Shown: positions 34,866-45,939 of the stretch, one piece after another
Numbering within the stretch: the stretch's first letter is position 1
How the letters are laid out: every line of letters begins with the position of its first letter
Assembly: GCA_949752745.1 (NCBI GenBank)
Contig: OX457027.1
Span: 59,918,859 to 59,982,858, forward strand
From: Protula sp. h YS-2021
Taxonomy: Eukaryota > Annelida > Polychaeta > Sabellida > Serpulidae
Direction of reading: 5' to 3'
DNA: 64,000 nt
Made by a program: the position numbers and the translations under genes
The notes under the pieces: generated by a model
Told to the model about the DNA's origin: nothing
What the model saw: only the letters and a program-made list of their open reading frames with translations
Databases searched by the model: none

Positions 34866-37800
34866 TGTGTGTGTATGTATGTGTGCATGTGTGTATGTGT
34901 GTATGTATGTGTGTATGTGTGTGTGTATGTGTGTGTGTATGTATGTATGTATGACTTTTGAATTGCTATCTTTTTGTTTAATGAAATCCCAGTGTAGCTT
35001 TAAAGATACTGAGAATCATCAAAGTAGGAAACAATGAAAAAAAAAAACAAACAAACATTTCTTTGGATTAGAGGGCTTGCGTAGAAAGCTCGCCCGTGAC
35101 CCTTAGCTACTGCGCTAAAACCGCAGAGAACCCACTGCCAGCCTTGACGAAATGTACCTGCTTTGACTTGGAGTCCAAACGAGCCATCGAAGTAGAAGGC
35201 TACAAAATCTTGCGGTTTGACGTCATCCCCTGGAAGAGCCAACAGCATGACGAAGGCTTCCCCACGCGACGGGAACCAGACCTGACCGCTGTCCGGGTGG
35301 TAGTTAGCCTCCCTTGCGAGCACATGGGTACGGTTGCCAGGAGACACATCTGCCGGTAGCCGACCGGAACAAAAACAACCATAGTCGACAGCTTTGTTGT
35401 GGCTCAGATTGAGGTCGCCCTCCCATCGATGTTCGTTGACTCCTGTCGCTATTCCGGCACCGATTCCTGTTCCGGGGTGGAGCGAGCGCCATCCCGAAGC
35501 AGGCCAGGGAGTTATCCACACCTGGAAAAGCAAGTGCTCAAAATGATGTCATTTCAGAGTAAATTAGTTGAAAGATTAAACATTGTGGCTTGAAGAAGTA
35601 AAATTGCATCTAATTCAGGAATTTATCACAATTATAACCTGAAACATTAATCATGAGGAAAGAAAATTTAAATTTGAGAAATATATACTTATACAAAAAC
35701 TCATTTTTGCATGTTTGTGAAAAGTTAAATGTTATGTGCAATATGATTTTTCCATAGAATTTTTATTAAGTTCGGTTCGCTTGTTGCCTCACGCAAACAT
35801 TTCAGCGGCAGTTCAACCCCGATAAAACAACCACCAGTGGTGTTGAACTGAAGTGGACTGATTTCTTGGATAGTCCCTATTTCTGAGGTTCTTTATACTG
35901 AACCTAACAAAAACGGAAGTGTTGAAAAGTGGTCCTATTTACAAGGTGGTCGTATCTACGGCTGCCACTGTACTTCGAAATGCGAAGGCCAATGCACTGT
36001 TTTATTTTCCATGCAACAGTAAAACGTTGATCTCAAGTTATTTTGGACACTGCATGGAAACAGAACCGGTTAAATCCAGTTAGGGACCAGTTTACTATGT
36101 AAAACATGGGTAGTGCCTTTCTTTTAACCGTAAACATACGCAATAAGTCCGCAAAACCAGATCTGTGATGTTGCTTATGTTTCAGTGTCAAGTTAAATGG
36201 CTCATATGGTTGTGAATTCTATCTCTAAACCCTGAATTTTTTGTCTCGGTGCGGGAGAATGTGAATACGGCAAAAAGGGATGACGTCACTGAGCGCCCTC
36301 TGCCATTCTACGTCTTAAAAATGCTATAAAGTATAAAGTAAAAAACAATAAAAAAAATAAATAAATGAAATTAAGTTAACCATGATCAAAAAGTCGTTCA
36401 TTAGGCGCTCCTGATTATACCCTTAAAAAAATTATGTGCTCAGTGATGTTTTCCTTTTCTAGTTATTTTTTATTCTGCATTTTTTATATATACTAGTGTT
36501 ATCGACACTATAGTTATCGACCTGCTAGCACGTTTCAATATCTAAATATCGGGATAGTACATTTTTTAAAGTTTAGAGTGATATTGTAAAGTGATGTTTT
36601 CTGGAAACTTCTTTTTTCAACAGGGCATAGCAAAAATAAAATGCTTAAAATGCAGATGCATAAAAAAAGGGGGGCGGGGAGCCTAGACAATAGCAGTGAA
36701 TTGTAGAAATCAGTGTTTAGTTAGTAGCTGTCCCGCGGTTTTGTTTATATCTTTTAATTTGTTGGAACACAAATGGCGTATAGTTTGGGGCATTATAGAA
36801 ATGCCATTTGATGGAATTCTCTGTGGTCAGAACAAAGGAAATATGCTTTTGTCATTCAGTTGGTTTAGACCAGGGAGTTTCCAAGATGGCGGAGGGAGGG
36901 GGGAGATGGTTGTGTTCGTTCCAAAAGAAGTTACCAAACTTTTTTACTTCAAGTTATAACATACCTCAGAACCATAAAGTAACTTCACAGACTTCAGGAA
37001 AAATGCAAGTCGTGGAGAGAAAAAAATAGGTCTGTGTTATTTTGAAACAATGCTACATCTGCCCTTTCCCTTCCAATCGTGATCCACCCAAGAAGACCAT
37101 ATTAAGTACAGCTGGTTTGCGTAGGTACAGGAAGCAGTAAATATCCTGAGGAGCCACTTGGTATCGTACGTGTTACCGCGCTTGCCCCAAAAAAAAAAAC
37201 AAAAAACAAAAAACGCAGAAAAGGGGAGAGGCTGTAATTTTGAGGCCAGTCGCGGTCCGCGCGGAGTGGCAATTTCGTTTAAAAAGGGGAATATGTTTAA
37301 TTTAATACTCCGGGTTTCCTACAAAAAGGGCTATTATTTCAAAACTAGACCAAAATTCGCAGAGCGAATTAGCCCCACTTGGAATGATAACTAAAAACGG
37401 AGGGTAGATGATATTGCAGTTTGTTAACAATTTTCACATGTCTGAATGTAGAACATCCTCCTAAATACTACTAACTATAACAGTAAAGTCAAGGCCTCTA
37501 TCTCTTACCGTTTTCGAGATAAAGGTCAACTTCCGGTTTGGGGCTCGTAAATGACATGGAGGTCAAGGACACCGGAAGTTATACTTTAAGTATCGTCGCA
37601 TAGGGGGTGGAGGTCGAAAATGAGGTCAAAATTGCTCTATCTCTTTCCGTTTTTGAGATAAATCATTGTTTTTCTTAAATATCGTTTTCCGGTATTTCAA
37701 GGTCAAGGTCAAGGTCAAAAATTTTTATCGGTTGCTTCAGATCACATCGCCTTTTATATATGTGCCAAGTTGGGCTTTTCTAGCTGTAACGGCCTTGCAG

Positions 37801-39648
37801 TAATTGTCTGAAAACCGTGTGGCCTTTTTAAGCGATTTGACCTTGACCAGTAAGGTCAAGGTCAAAAAAATTTATCAGGTGTTCCACTTCATACATGTGC
37901 CAAGTTTGGTTGGTCTAGCTTCAGCGGTCTCGTCGGAGATGTCTGAAAACCGATTCGGCGGAAGAAAAAAAACAAAGGGATGAAAAAAAATAGGTGAAGA
38001 ATTCGAGGCAATCCATCCCCATTTGGCATTTTCAATGCCAAGTGGGAATTAGCACTCCGCATTTGGAGGTTAGTTTAAAAAGTCATGGACACACATGGTA
38101 ACCAGTTGGTACGTGAGTGCCCCTGCCCTCCCTGGGAGTAAATATTGAACCATCCACCTACCTACCCCCGTCCCCCTCTCTCTCTCAAAAAAAAAGAAAA
38201 AAAAGAAAAAAAGAAAATAGCATCCCTTCTCCAAGTCACATTTTCAAACAGAATCATGTCCTATTTTCTAATTAAACCAAAAATGAAACAATCCTCTTCT
38301 GGGTGCCTAGAAGTACACATCAGTAACATGCAGTTGCGACACGCACCCAGGGAGGCCACTCACCTACTGACTGGTTAGCATGCCTGTCCACGACTTTTAA
38401 AAATAACTCCTAAACGTGGAGTGCAAATTTTGAAATAATAGCCTCTTTTTAACTAAACGCGTAGTGAAATTCCGAAATAACCCCCCATTTTAGGTGAAAC
38501 GTGTAGACTGAATGAAAAATACCCCCCTCCCCCCCCCCCCTTTTAAACACAACTGGCATTCCGCGCGGTCGACTTCTGGCTTCTAAATTGCTCCCCAACC
38601 CCTCCCCCCCAAATTTCTCCCCTATTTTTTTTGTGGACACGCACGGTGACACATAAGATCCCAAATGGCCCCGCTGGGCACATGCACTATATGTAGAATC
38701 CTGTATGGCCCCTTAAAGTAAAACACTAACCGTGTCTATACTCCATAATATTATTTAGTCGCAGTCAGCTATTATACCACATCCGGAATAAGAAAGGGTT
38801 TCAAGACTATTTGTTATCTACCCTGTTTCAGTGACCATGCAGCGTGCGCGTTGCTGGATATTAGACTCTCCCAATCGCTATGTGCAAAGGCACTGTATCT
38901 CACTTTTTCAGTATTGTATATAGAATATGAGTAATAGCTTAACATGAAATTACCTTTGGAGAGTGCGTGAGAAGAATACAGTATAGTACATTTCCGGGCT
39001 TTAGTTCTTGTGCAATTGATTTTCACGGAGAATACTGCACGAATTTAGAACTACCGCATGGTACTCGATGTGTAATGTTAGGAAGACACAGATATAGAGC
39101 AAAAGCTCGACTTATTTCTGAGGACGGGCAGCCGCATACTGGAATAAGAGAGGGTGCTGAGTGGGGAGGGGATGCTCTTTCTCGAAAACATTCTCCCGCG
39201 TCCCCCCCCTTCTGTATCCAGAACAGTCTTCTTCATTGAAAAAATCTCATAACTTTCGTATTATTGTTTTGAAAGTCTAGAGAGAAGCGAAGAGCGATTG
39301 AACAGTGGATCAAAATTTGTCAACATTTCTAATGTATGAGCTGCTTCCAAAATCGAAGTTGTAGCTCTAAAAGGTGTTTTAATTTAATGATTGGCTTCCC
39401 CCAATAACCCAAGCAACACGCTGTAAAAGAAAGATCATTTCCTTGCGATAGAGGAATATTTAAATTTGTATCTACTTTTCAAGTGCATCTCGCTGTCTTC
39501 GTAAGAGTCCTACCTCTTCTTGGTCCATATCATGCACCAGCCGACCGTATTCCTTGAAATTCTCCTCATTTGCAATCTTCAAAGGGACGTTAACTATATT
39601 CCATTTATCATTTAAAGCGTCGTCGTACTTGCCAACATTTTCCGCCAT
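33341..39648 (-). CDS. Ureidoglycolate hydrolase/lyase-like cupin protein, 3 exons, 216 aa
   Basis: Likely enzyme of the late purine/urate catabolic pathway, acting on ureidoglycolate to give glyoxylate plus urea (lyase) or ammonia and CO2 (hydrolase); which of the two cannot be told from sequence. Minus-strand exons: 39648-39514, 35521-35158 and 33492-33341 (135, 364, 152 nt). Introns are GT-AG with phases 0 and 1; the first donor is GTAGGA. Exon 1 holds FKEYGRLV. Exon 2 holds VWITPWPASGWRSLHPGTG, NYHPDSGQVWFP and LPGDDVKPQDFVAFYFDG. Exon 3 holds GVWHQPPY (probable active-site His) and ends YLRVPLKPELATA. Length and motif order fit bacterial and fungal proteins annotated as ureidoglycolate hydrolase, and no frame break is seen. 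Intron 2 contains a pogo-like element and an ATGT microsatellite. A dead copy of exon 3 lies at 12940-13090. Confidence 0.82.
33578..34286 (+). mobile_element. pogo/Tigger-like non-autonomous element, copy B
   Basis: 709 bp with perfect inverted CAGTGGAACCTC ends (left 33578, right end GAGGTTCCACTG at 34286) and TA on both sides. It sits in intron 2 of the ureidoglycolate gene. It shares most of its length with 11962-12793, but each copy has a segment the other lacks. Confidence 0.8.
34592..34952. repeat. (ATGT)n microsatellite with GT/CT variants
   Basis: About 360 bp of ATGT units with interspersed GTGT and CTGT. The Met/Cys/Val and Thr/His/Tyr-rich open frames here on both strands come from the repeat. 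Confidence 0.95.
35522..39513. other. Intron 1 of the ureidoglycolate gene
   Basis: Four kilobases of non-coding sequence with mixed repeat debris. At 37490-37990 phrase repeats (TCAAGGTCAAGGTCAAA, CTTCCGGTTT, GTGCCAAGTTTGG, TCTAGCT) resemble the satellites at 40560-41440 and 47740-48130. Inverted related blocks with long C and G runs lie around 37160-37380 and 38450-38660. No exon with conserved motifs was found inside. Confidence 0.5.
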
Positions 39649-40050
39649 TTTCACATAAATTTGAATCAGTCAATCAATCAATCAACTGTCTGACTTTTAC
39701 AAGTGATAATAAACTAAAAACCTAAATCGGACAGTATCACTTCTCTGGTGTTTGGCCGCTCTAGATTGACACATTGCATTCACATGGCGTAAAGAGAAAA
39801 ATATATAGAGCGTTAACTGCACGCGAAATATGTATAACGATTATTTATATTTGAACAGCTATCACACGGGAGACTAAATGAAGTATTTATAGACTGGAGA
39901 GATGGTTAGAGGACACCCAACAATCTTCTCTTCAATAAGCAAATTTTAAGCAGGAATATTAAAGGAATTTCCTCACCCCACCCCCTCCCCAAGTCCCGTT
40001 TCGGTTGCCTTACATTGTGCAGAATATGCACAGATAAGGAGAGGGTCAGT

Positions 40051-40340
40051 TACCCAGTGAACATTCCAACGTCCATCCTGTGTCGATTCGAGGTTACGAT
40101 ATCGACGTGACCAAAACAAAACATAAATGTGTTTTTCATTTTGTAGTGTTTGGTTGCGACCATAGACCAAAGTCTTTGACACAACGTTGAATAAACCTTT
40201 GATGGACAACGTTGTTTAGACGTTGCTTTTGGTCGCTAGCACAAAGCAACTTTCTTCAACGTCTAATCAACGTCTTTGGTGCAACGTTCAATGGATGTCG
40301 GAAAATCGACGTTGGATAGACGTCGGACTCACAACTGAAA
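40051..40340. mobile_element. Diverged CCCAGTGAACATT element with AACGTC iterations
   Basis: Starts TTACCCAGTGAACATTCC and is packed with CAACGTC, ACGTTG and ATCGACGTTGG motifs, the same style as the element at 10137-10513. The right inverted end was not found. Confidence 0.4.
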
Positions 40341-40559
40341 AAAAAACAACCTTTCATGTCATCGCTCCCCGTCAATGACATCTTTGACAGGCCACTACAA
40401 AAATAGACCAAAACTAGACCGAGTTTCTCTGGCGAAATGGCATATACGGCAGACGGTGAGAGACACAGTATATCTGGTCAGAGACAAGTCTCTAATTGTA
40501 TCTTGAACGACGGTCATTGAAGCAGGTGTAATGCAACGTCTTTTAGGCATAAATAATCA

Positions 40560-41440
40560 AAATAAGTGTTCGAAATAATGATCCGCTTCCGGTTTTTGAC
40601 CTTAATCATGGCCGAGGTGGTCAAGGTCAATGAGGTATTCTTATATAACGTCTTTTAGATCCAAAGAATCGAAATAAGCTCAAAATCACTCTACATTTAA
40701 TCGTTTTCAAGAGAATGGTCAAGTTCCAGCTTTTGACATTGACCATGACCAAGGAGGTCAAAATCATCGAGATACCTCGTACATATCGTTTTTCAGGCCC
40801 ATGGGGTTGAAAATAAGCCCAAAATCACTCTATATCTAACCAGGTTCGAAATAATGGTCAACTTGTGGTTGTTTGACCTTGACCATGACCCAGGAGGTCA
40901 AAGTCACCGAGGAACCTCTTGTGCAACATCTTTTCGTCTCAAAGTATTGAAAATGGGCTCCAAACCGCTCCATCCCTAACCGATTTCGAGATAGTGGTGA
41001 ACTTCCGGATATTGACCTTGACCATCACCGAAGAGGTCAAAGTCAAAGAGGTACCTCTTATATAACGTCTTTAGACATAAAGGGTCGAAAATAAGCTCAA
41101 AATCGCTCTATCTCAAACCGTTTTCCAGACAATGGTGAATGTCCGGTTTTTGACCATAACCAAGGAGGTCAAGGTCACCGAGGTATTCTTATATAACGTC
41201 TTTTAGATCCAAAGAATCGAAAATCACTCTAACTCTAATCGTTTTCAAGACAATGGTCAAGTTCCATTTTTTTACATTGACCATGATCAAGGGGGTCAAG
41301 ACCACCGAGATACCTCTTACATATCGTCATCTAGGTCCAAAGGGTCGAAAATAAACTGAAAACCGTTCTATTTCTAGAGTTTTCGAGATAATGGTCAATC
41401 TTTTACTAACGCTTTTCCATATACCAAGGTCACATGACCA
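40560..41440. repeat. Phrase satellite (CTTCCGGTTTTTGACC ... GAGGTCAAGGTC)
   Basis: About six diverged tandem units of roughly 130-160 bp. Each runs: CTTCCGGTTTTTGACC, TTGACCATGACC, GAGGTCAAGGTCA, CCGAGGTACCTC, TATATAACGTCTTTTAG, CCAAAGGGTCGAAAATAAG, CTCAAAATCGCTC, TATCTCTAACCGTTTTCGAG, ATAATGGTC. Related arrays lie at 24430-25100, 37490-37990 and 47740-48130. Non-coding. Confidence 0.8.
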
Positions 41441-41999
41441 TGACCATGACCCTGAATGTCGAGATTTAGATTACTCCCTACCGAAACCGTACACGTGTTA
41501 AAATTAGGGTTTGAGCCCAATTTCTAGCCATTTTTTGGTGATGAACAGGGGTTTTTCCGAGACGAAAAAAGGAAGCAAGCAAAAAATAGGAAACAAAAAA
41601 CGGAATGAACAGCCAGAATGCTAAAAAAAGCATACCCATTTGCAAAATTTGTTGGTAAGTGGGAATAAGGTTTACATCGTCAATTTCCGGCGATTTCTGT
41701 CTACCATTGGTGAAGCGCCTATTCTAGGAGAGTTAGTACTAGTATCTAAATTACCCTTTCTCATGCATTCTTCACGTATTTTAACAACGCAACAAGGTGA
41801 GCAGCAACTCCAGGTTTTTTAGAGATCCAAATTCTGCATCATGGACCGAGACTAGACTGACACAATGGCCACAGAACTAATGGAATGGGCTTGGAAGAAA
41901 TTTCTCACCACAAGGACGTATTGGCTTAGAGAGTCTCGCCCTAAAGGTCCTTAAGCTTTCCCTGTCTCAGCAGCGAGTTCTACAGGCAGCAGTCCTCGA

Positions 42000-42780
42000 G
42001 CGAAGACTGCAAACGATGGGAGCTCAGACGCCTCGGGGCACAGCATCGAGCCGCAGCAAAGGCCGGCAGCCGGAGCCCTGTCACGCTGGACAACTGACCG
42101 ATGAAGCAGAGCCCTTCACTTTCAACAGTCCTGGAGTTCCTGAAAAGTGCAATCGGCCCCGAGAAAGTCCCCTGACTGACAGGAACAACGCTCCAAAGCA
42201 AGAAAGCGATATTTGTGCAAGAATACTGCAGCGGGTTCCTCGAGTCCCGGAATAAAAATCAGAGCTGACGGCACATGATGACTCGTTTCTGGAGCATTAT
42301 GATCAAGGCAAGAGCAGCAGACGAGACGAACTAGCAGCAATAGGTCATCGGGATCTCGTGTTTGTATGAATGTTCTCACCCTCCCGCCACTTCGAGTTGA
42401 CCGTATGCAATGAAGTTTGCCGATATGTGTTAGGACTAGCCTCTCGCCCGATGCTAGAACGGCGATAATGAGTACAGGCAGCGAGTCCACGCTGGCCTCT
42501 TGCGTTTGGGTGACGGTGACACGTACTTGCTAGATGTCTGCATAGTTGCAGTTTGCTTTCGGGAGAAAGCACCCGTGGGGTCGAGGCCAAGACGCAGCAA
42601 CTCCAGGGATGCATCACAAATTCGCTCACGCTTACAGCACGTGCTCAAAGGTGCACCCTGAGTACCTCTACGACGTTTCAATACCACCCTCAGAAAAAAT
42701 TTGAAATTGAGAGTAACTTTTAGAAAACGAGCAGGACAAACAATTCATTTTAGGACGATTTTCCAAACGGTTTCAGGATT
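42000..42780 (+). repeat. Second copy of the retroelement segment at 14700-15190
   Basis: From about 42130 the plus strand matches 14700-15190 (shared CTGACAGGAACAAC..., TTCTGGAGCATTATGATCAAG, AATTTGAAATTGA...AACTTTT, GGTTTCAGGATTG). It is truncated at about 42780, where the minus-strand Ngaro-like element begins. The open frames on the minus strand show no family features. Confidence 0.55.
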
Positions 42781-45105
42781 GTAAATCACAAATTGAGTTA
42801 TCTACTGATCGTATGTGGATAGCACGGAAATTGATATTGGCTGTAAGAGCCAATACAAACAATTTACTCACTAGGGACAGTGTAATTGGACATCTGGAAC
42901 TTTGATTGTTTATGATATGTACAAGCGCCTCATTGTCTGTATGGACTGTAATGTGTTGATTTTGCTTGAGATTAGAAAACAAAACATGTGAATGGCTGTT
43001 AAGATTGGAATAAGCTCCAATACAACTATATTGAGGTCTTTGATTTTTGAATCACACTCTCCACAAAACCACTTATTTTAAAACAAAGAGGAATAACCAA
43101 TGGTTTTACAAGCGTCAGAATGAATATGAAACTGTTCACAAACATTGGAAACATGCTTTGAAGCTGAGGGGTGCCATTAAAACTTTTCAAAAATACGAGC
43201 CAAGCGTGAAGGCCTTTCCTAGCAGAAGAAGTTAAATGAAAGTTCGCGGTTTGTTTTTAAGTTGTTTCTGAGACAGGTTAAACCCATAAACGTCTAAGAA
43301 GCACCCGGCCTGGCTTTACACATTTACATGAAAAATCTAACAAACGTTTGTATTTCATACATAGTTACCATGTTGGATTTCTCGATTCTTTTCATCAAGA
43401 CTTTAGCTTTTTCGATCTTTTTTTGCTGAAATTTTAGCAATCATCTGAACAGTATCAACTTCTATGCCATGTATGATAGCAGATGCTGTTGGATAAACAG
43501 TCTTTGAGTGCTCTAATGGGATGCCAAGAAAGCTTGATAACTGGATAAATGACCTCAGACAACGCATTCAAACGAACTAGAACTGCCGACAAAAATAAAA
43601 TCATCTAAAATATGCGACATATCATAAAACTTATAAATGTTACCAATTGCCCATTGGAGGGAAGTACTAAATTCCTCAAACACATTGCAAGGAGAACCCG
43701 TTCAAAAAATAATGACTTCGAAATTCCAAATCTAGCAAATGATAATAAAAAATCCTCTTTGCGAACAACAATAATTTAAAAAGCATCTAGGATATCGCAC
43801 TTAGTGATTAGTGCACTGCTGCCATGGGGCAGATCAATGTCAACAACGCGATCAAAAGTTTCATAATGAACTGTGGCATATTTATCTTCTATGTTAGAGT
43901 TTACAGATAACGGGCCCAGTTGGCTTAAGTCATGAATTAAAGTTCCCGATTCTTTTTCCGGAACCAGTCCAAAAGGACTAACGCGAAAATTTGGAAGAGG
44001 GGGTGAGGACAGGGACCTGATGTTCAACCCATTTTTATTTCTGAAATAAACTTTTTGCAAAACTACATCTTCGTTATCTCTAGCTGATGTGTTATTTGGG
44101 AGTTTACAGATCAGTTCTTCACCTTCAAAATGTAAATTAAAACCATTGCGAAAACGATCAAGCAGAAAATGTTTTGGAGGTAACTGCGCAAAATTATGGA
44201 CAACTTATCAACATCAACCGGAGTTGGCAAATTTAATTTATGATTTACCGGGCAATATGTTGGTGGGGTTGATAAGGCGTTTTGAGGAACTGGGATCGTT
44301 TGAGCGACATTTTCTGCCAGGATGAGAACCTTGACATTTAAATCAGTCATGTTTGTAGATACAGTTTGGCCTTGAGCAAGACCCTTGAGAAAGGAACAGT
44401 TGGCAACATCCCAAGGGGCAAATGTAGTCGTTCCGAAAGGGCTGGGACCTTGAACGGGGTTTTTGGTGTACAGATTTGGTAGCTGCTAATAAAGAAATTT
44501 CCTGGTGCAGAGCATCCCATCGTGAAAGGCGTTCGGGCATTTAGAAAAATCTTCGTTATATTTTAAAGCTGCCTGAATGCCAAAAGATTTGTGCAAACCT
44601 TGAATAACGGACATGTATTTAAACAACTGTAAGGCCATTTCTGGTTGTTATTCTTGGTAAATTAAGGCATAAAGAAAAAAATGCAGAAAACCATTATTCG
44701 CAAGATAATCTTTTGACCAACCTTCTTGTTGACAGTTTTGACCAGTCTTCTTATTGACAGTTACATTGTCACTACTAGCAATGTTCGAACTAAACTCCTG
44801 TGCATCGGAGTTCAGCAGTCCGGTAAGACTAACATCTTCATAATTTGATCTGCTAGAGATTTAGCCACATGGAGGCTTAGCGTACTACAGGATGAATCTT
44901 GCTTCGCCTGCTCACCCTCACTGACTTCATTGCGGAACACCACTTCTAAGTCCTCGTCCTCATCCTAATGTTGCGGAATTGCTTGATCTCGAGATTGTAT
45001 TGTCTCCGAGACCGCTTCCTGAACTGCTTGCTCGGTAACTAGCTGAAGTTGTTTAACTACTTCCTGAATCCAATCATCCTTGCGGGACCTCTTTGTTGAC
45101 GCCAT
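42773..45105 (-). pseudogene. Degenerate Ngaro/DIRS-like retroelement: gag, RT and RNase H
   Basis: Minus-strand order is that of a YR retroelement. Gag begins at an ATG (45105) with MASTKRSRKDDWIQEVVK and ends in a zinc-finger-like CQLFLSQGSCSRPNCIYKH (about 44345-44410). The RT start is FRVSPFGLVPEKESGTLIHD (43920-44005), followed by ITKCDILDAF and the active site HILDDFIF (about 43590-43615). RNase H has HTDNEALVHIINNQSSR and FRAIHIRS (42773-42982). In-frame stops and shifts are frequent. No recombinase part was found; the 3' side joins the 42000-42780 repeat. Confidence 0.72.
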
Positions 45106-45939
45106 GGACTTCGTAGCTTGTTTCCGCTGTGATAACATGTCTAGAATGTTTATAAACGGAAGTAAGTCTGGGCGAAAGACGCCAACTAAGTAGGGCTTTG
45201 TATTGAAGTAAAAACCAATAAACTAAATCGCAACAAATGAAATTTGAATTCAAGGGAGCAATATAAAGGTCCGATTGTTATAAAAGAATAACAAAAGAGC
45301 GGGCAGAGTTTGGACTGGAATTAAAATAAAATAGCACGCTGCAGTGGATTTCAAAAGGGCCCGATGATTCATAAGTAGCATAACTAAAGAAAGGTCATTC
45401 ATAAAGAGAATAACTAAGGAACGGATGAAATCCAACTGGAATTACTAAAACAATAATAGAGATGTGAGAAGTGCGAAATAGGCCCGATGATTGAAATTGC
45501 GGTGAATAAGAAAGTCCAAACAGGACTGATTATTGATAACTATATTAACTGAAGAAGAAATAAAAAATGAGCCTAAAAATGAAAGATTTTCTGCTTAAAG
45601 TAATAAATGTTATTAAAAGTAATTAATGTTTCTCATCATCTGATTTTTTGACGGCTATTTTTGGAATTTAGGAGAAAGTTGCCCCCCTTCATGAAATCCC
45701 CAACCGACAAAGTGTTTTTTTCTCTAGTCTTAAAAGTGGTGATTATTTGGCATTGTTATAAATCTTGTTTAAATGATGTTAGTTATATGATTTGTTTAAC
45801 GACACGATCGACCCTTAACGCGTTACATTGTGTCGAAATTTGTCAATAATCAGTGACTAGAAAACAATATTACCAGCTAAAATCCAGGTTATTTAAAACC
45901 GTGTGTATTCTAAAATCATGAACTAAGCAGCGTCTAGAA

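Noticed and set aside
34566..35037. Long open frames rich in Thr/His/Tyr or Met/Cys/Val on both strands
   Set aside because: They are translations of the (ATGT)n microsatellite, open in every frame.
42122..42687. Cys-rich minus-strand ORFs that might encode a recombinase
   Set aside because: No R/H/Y recombinase motif could be found, and the segment matches the plus-strand retroelement copy at 14700-15190.
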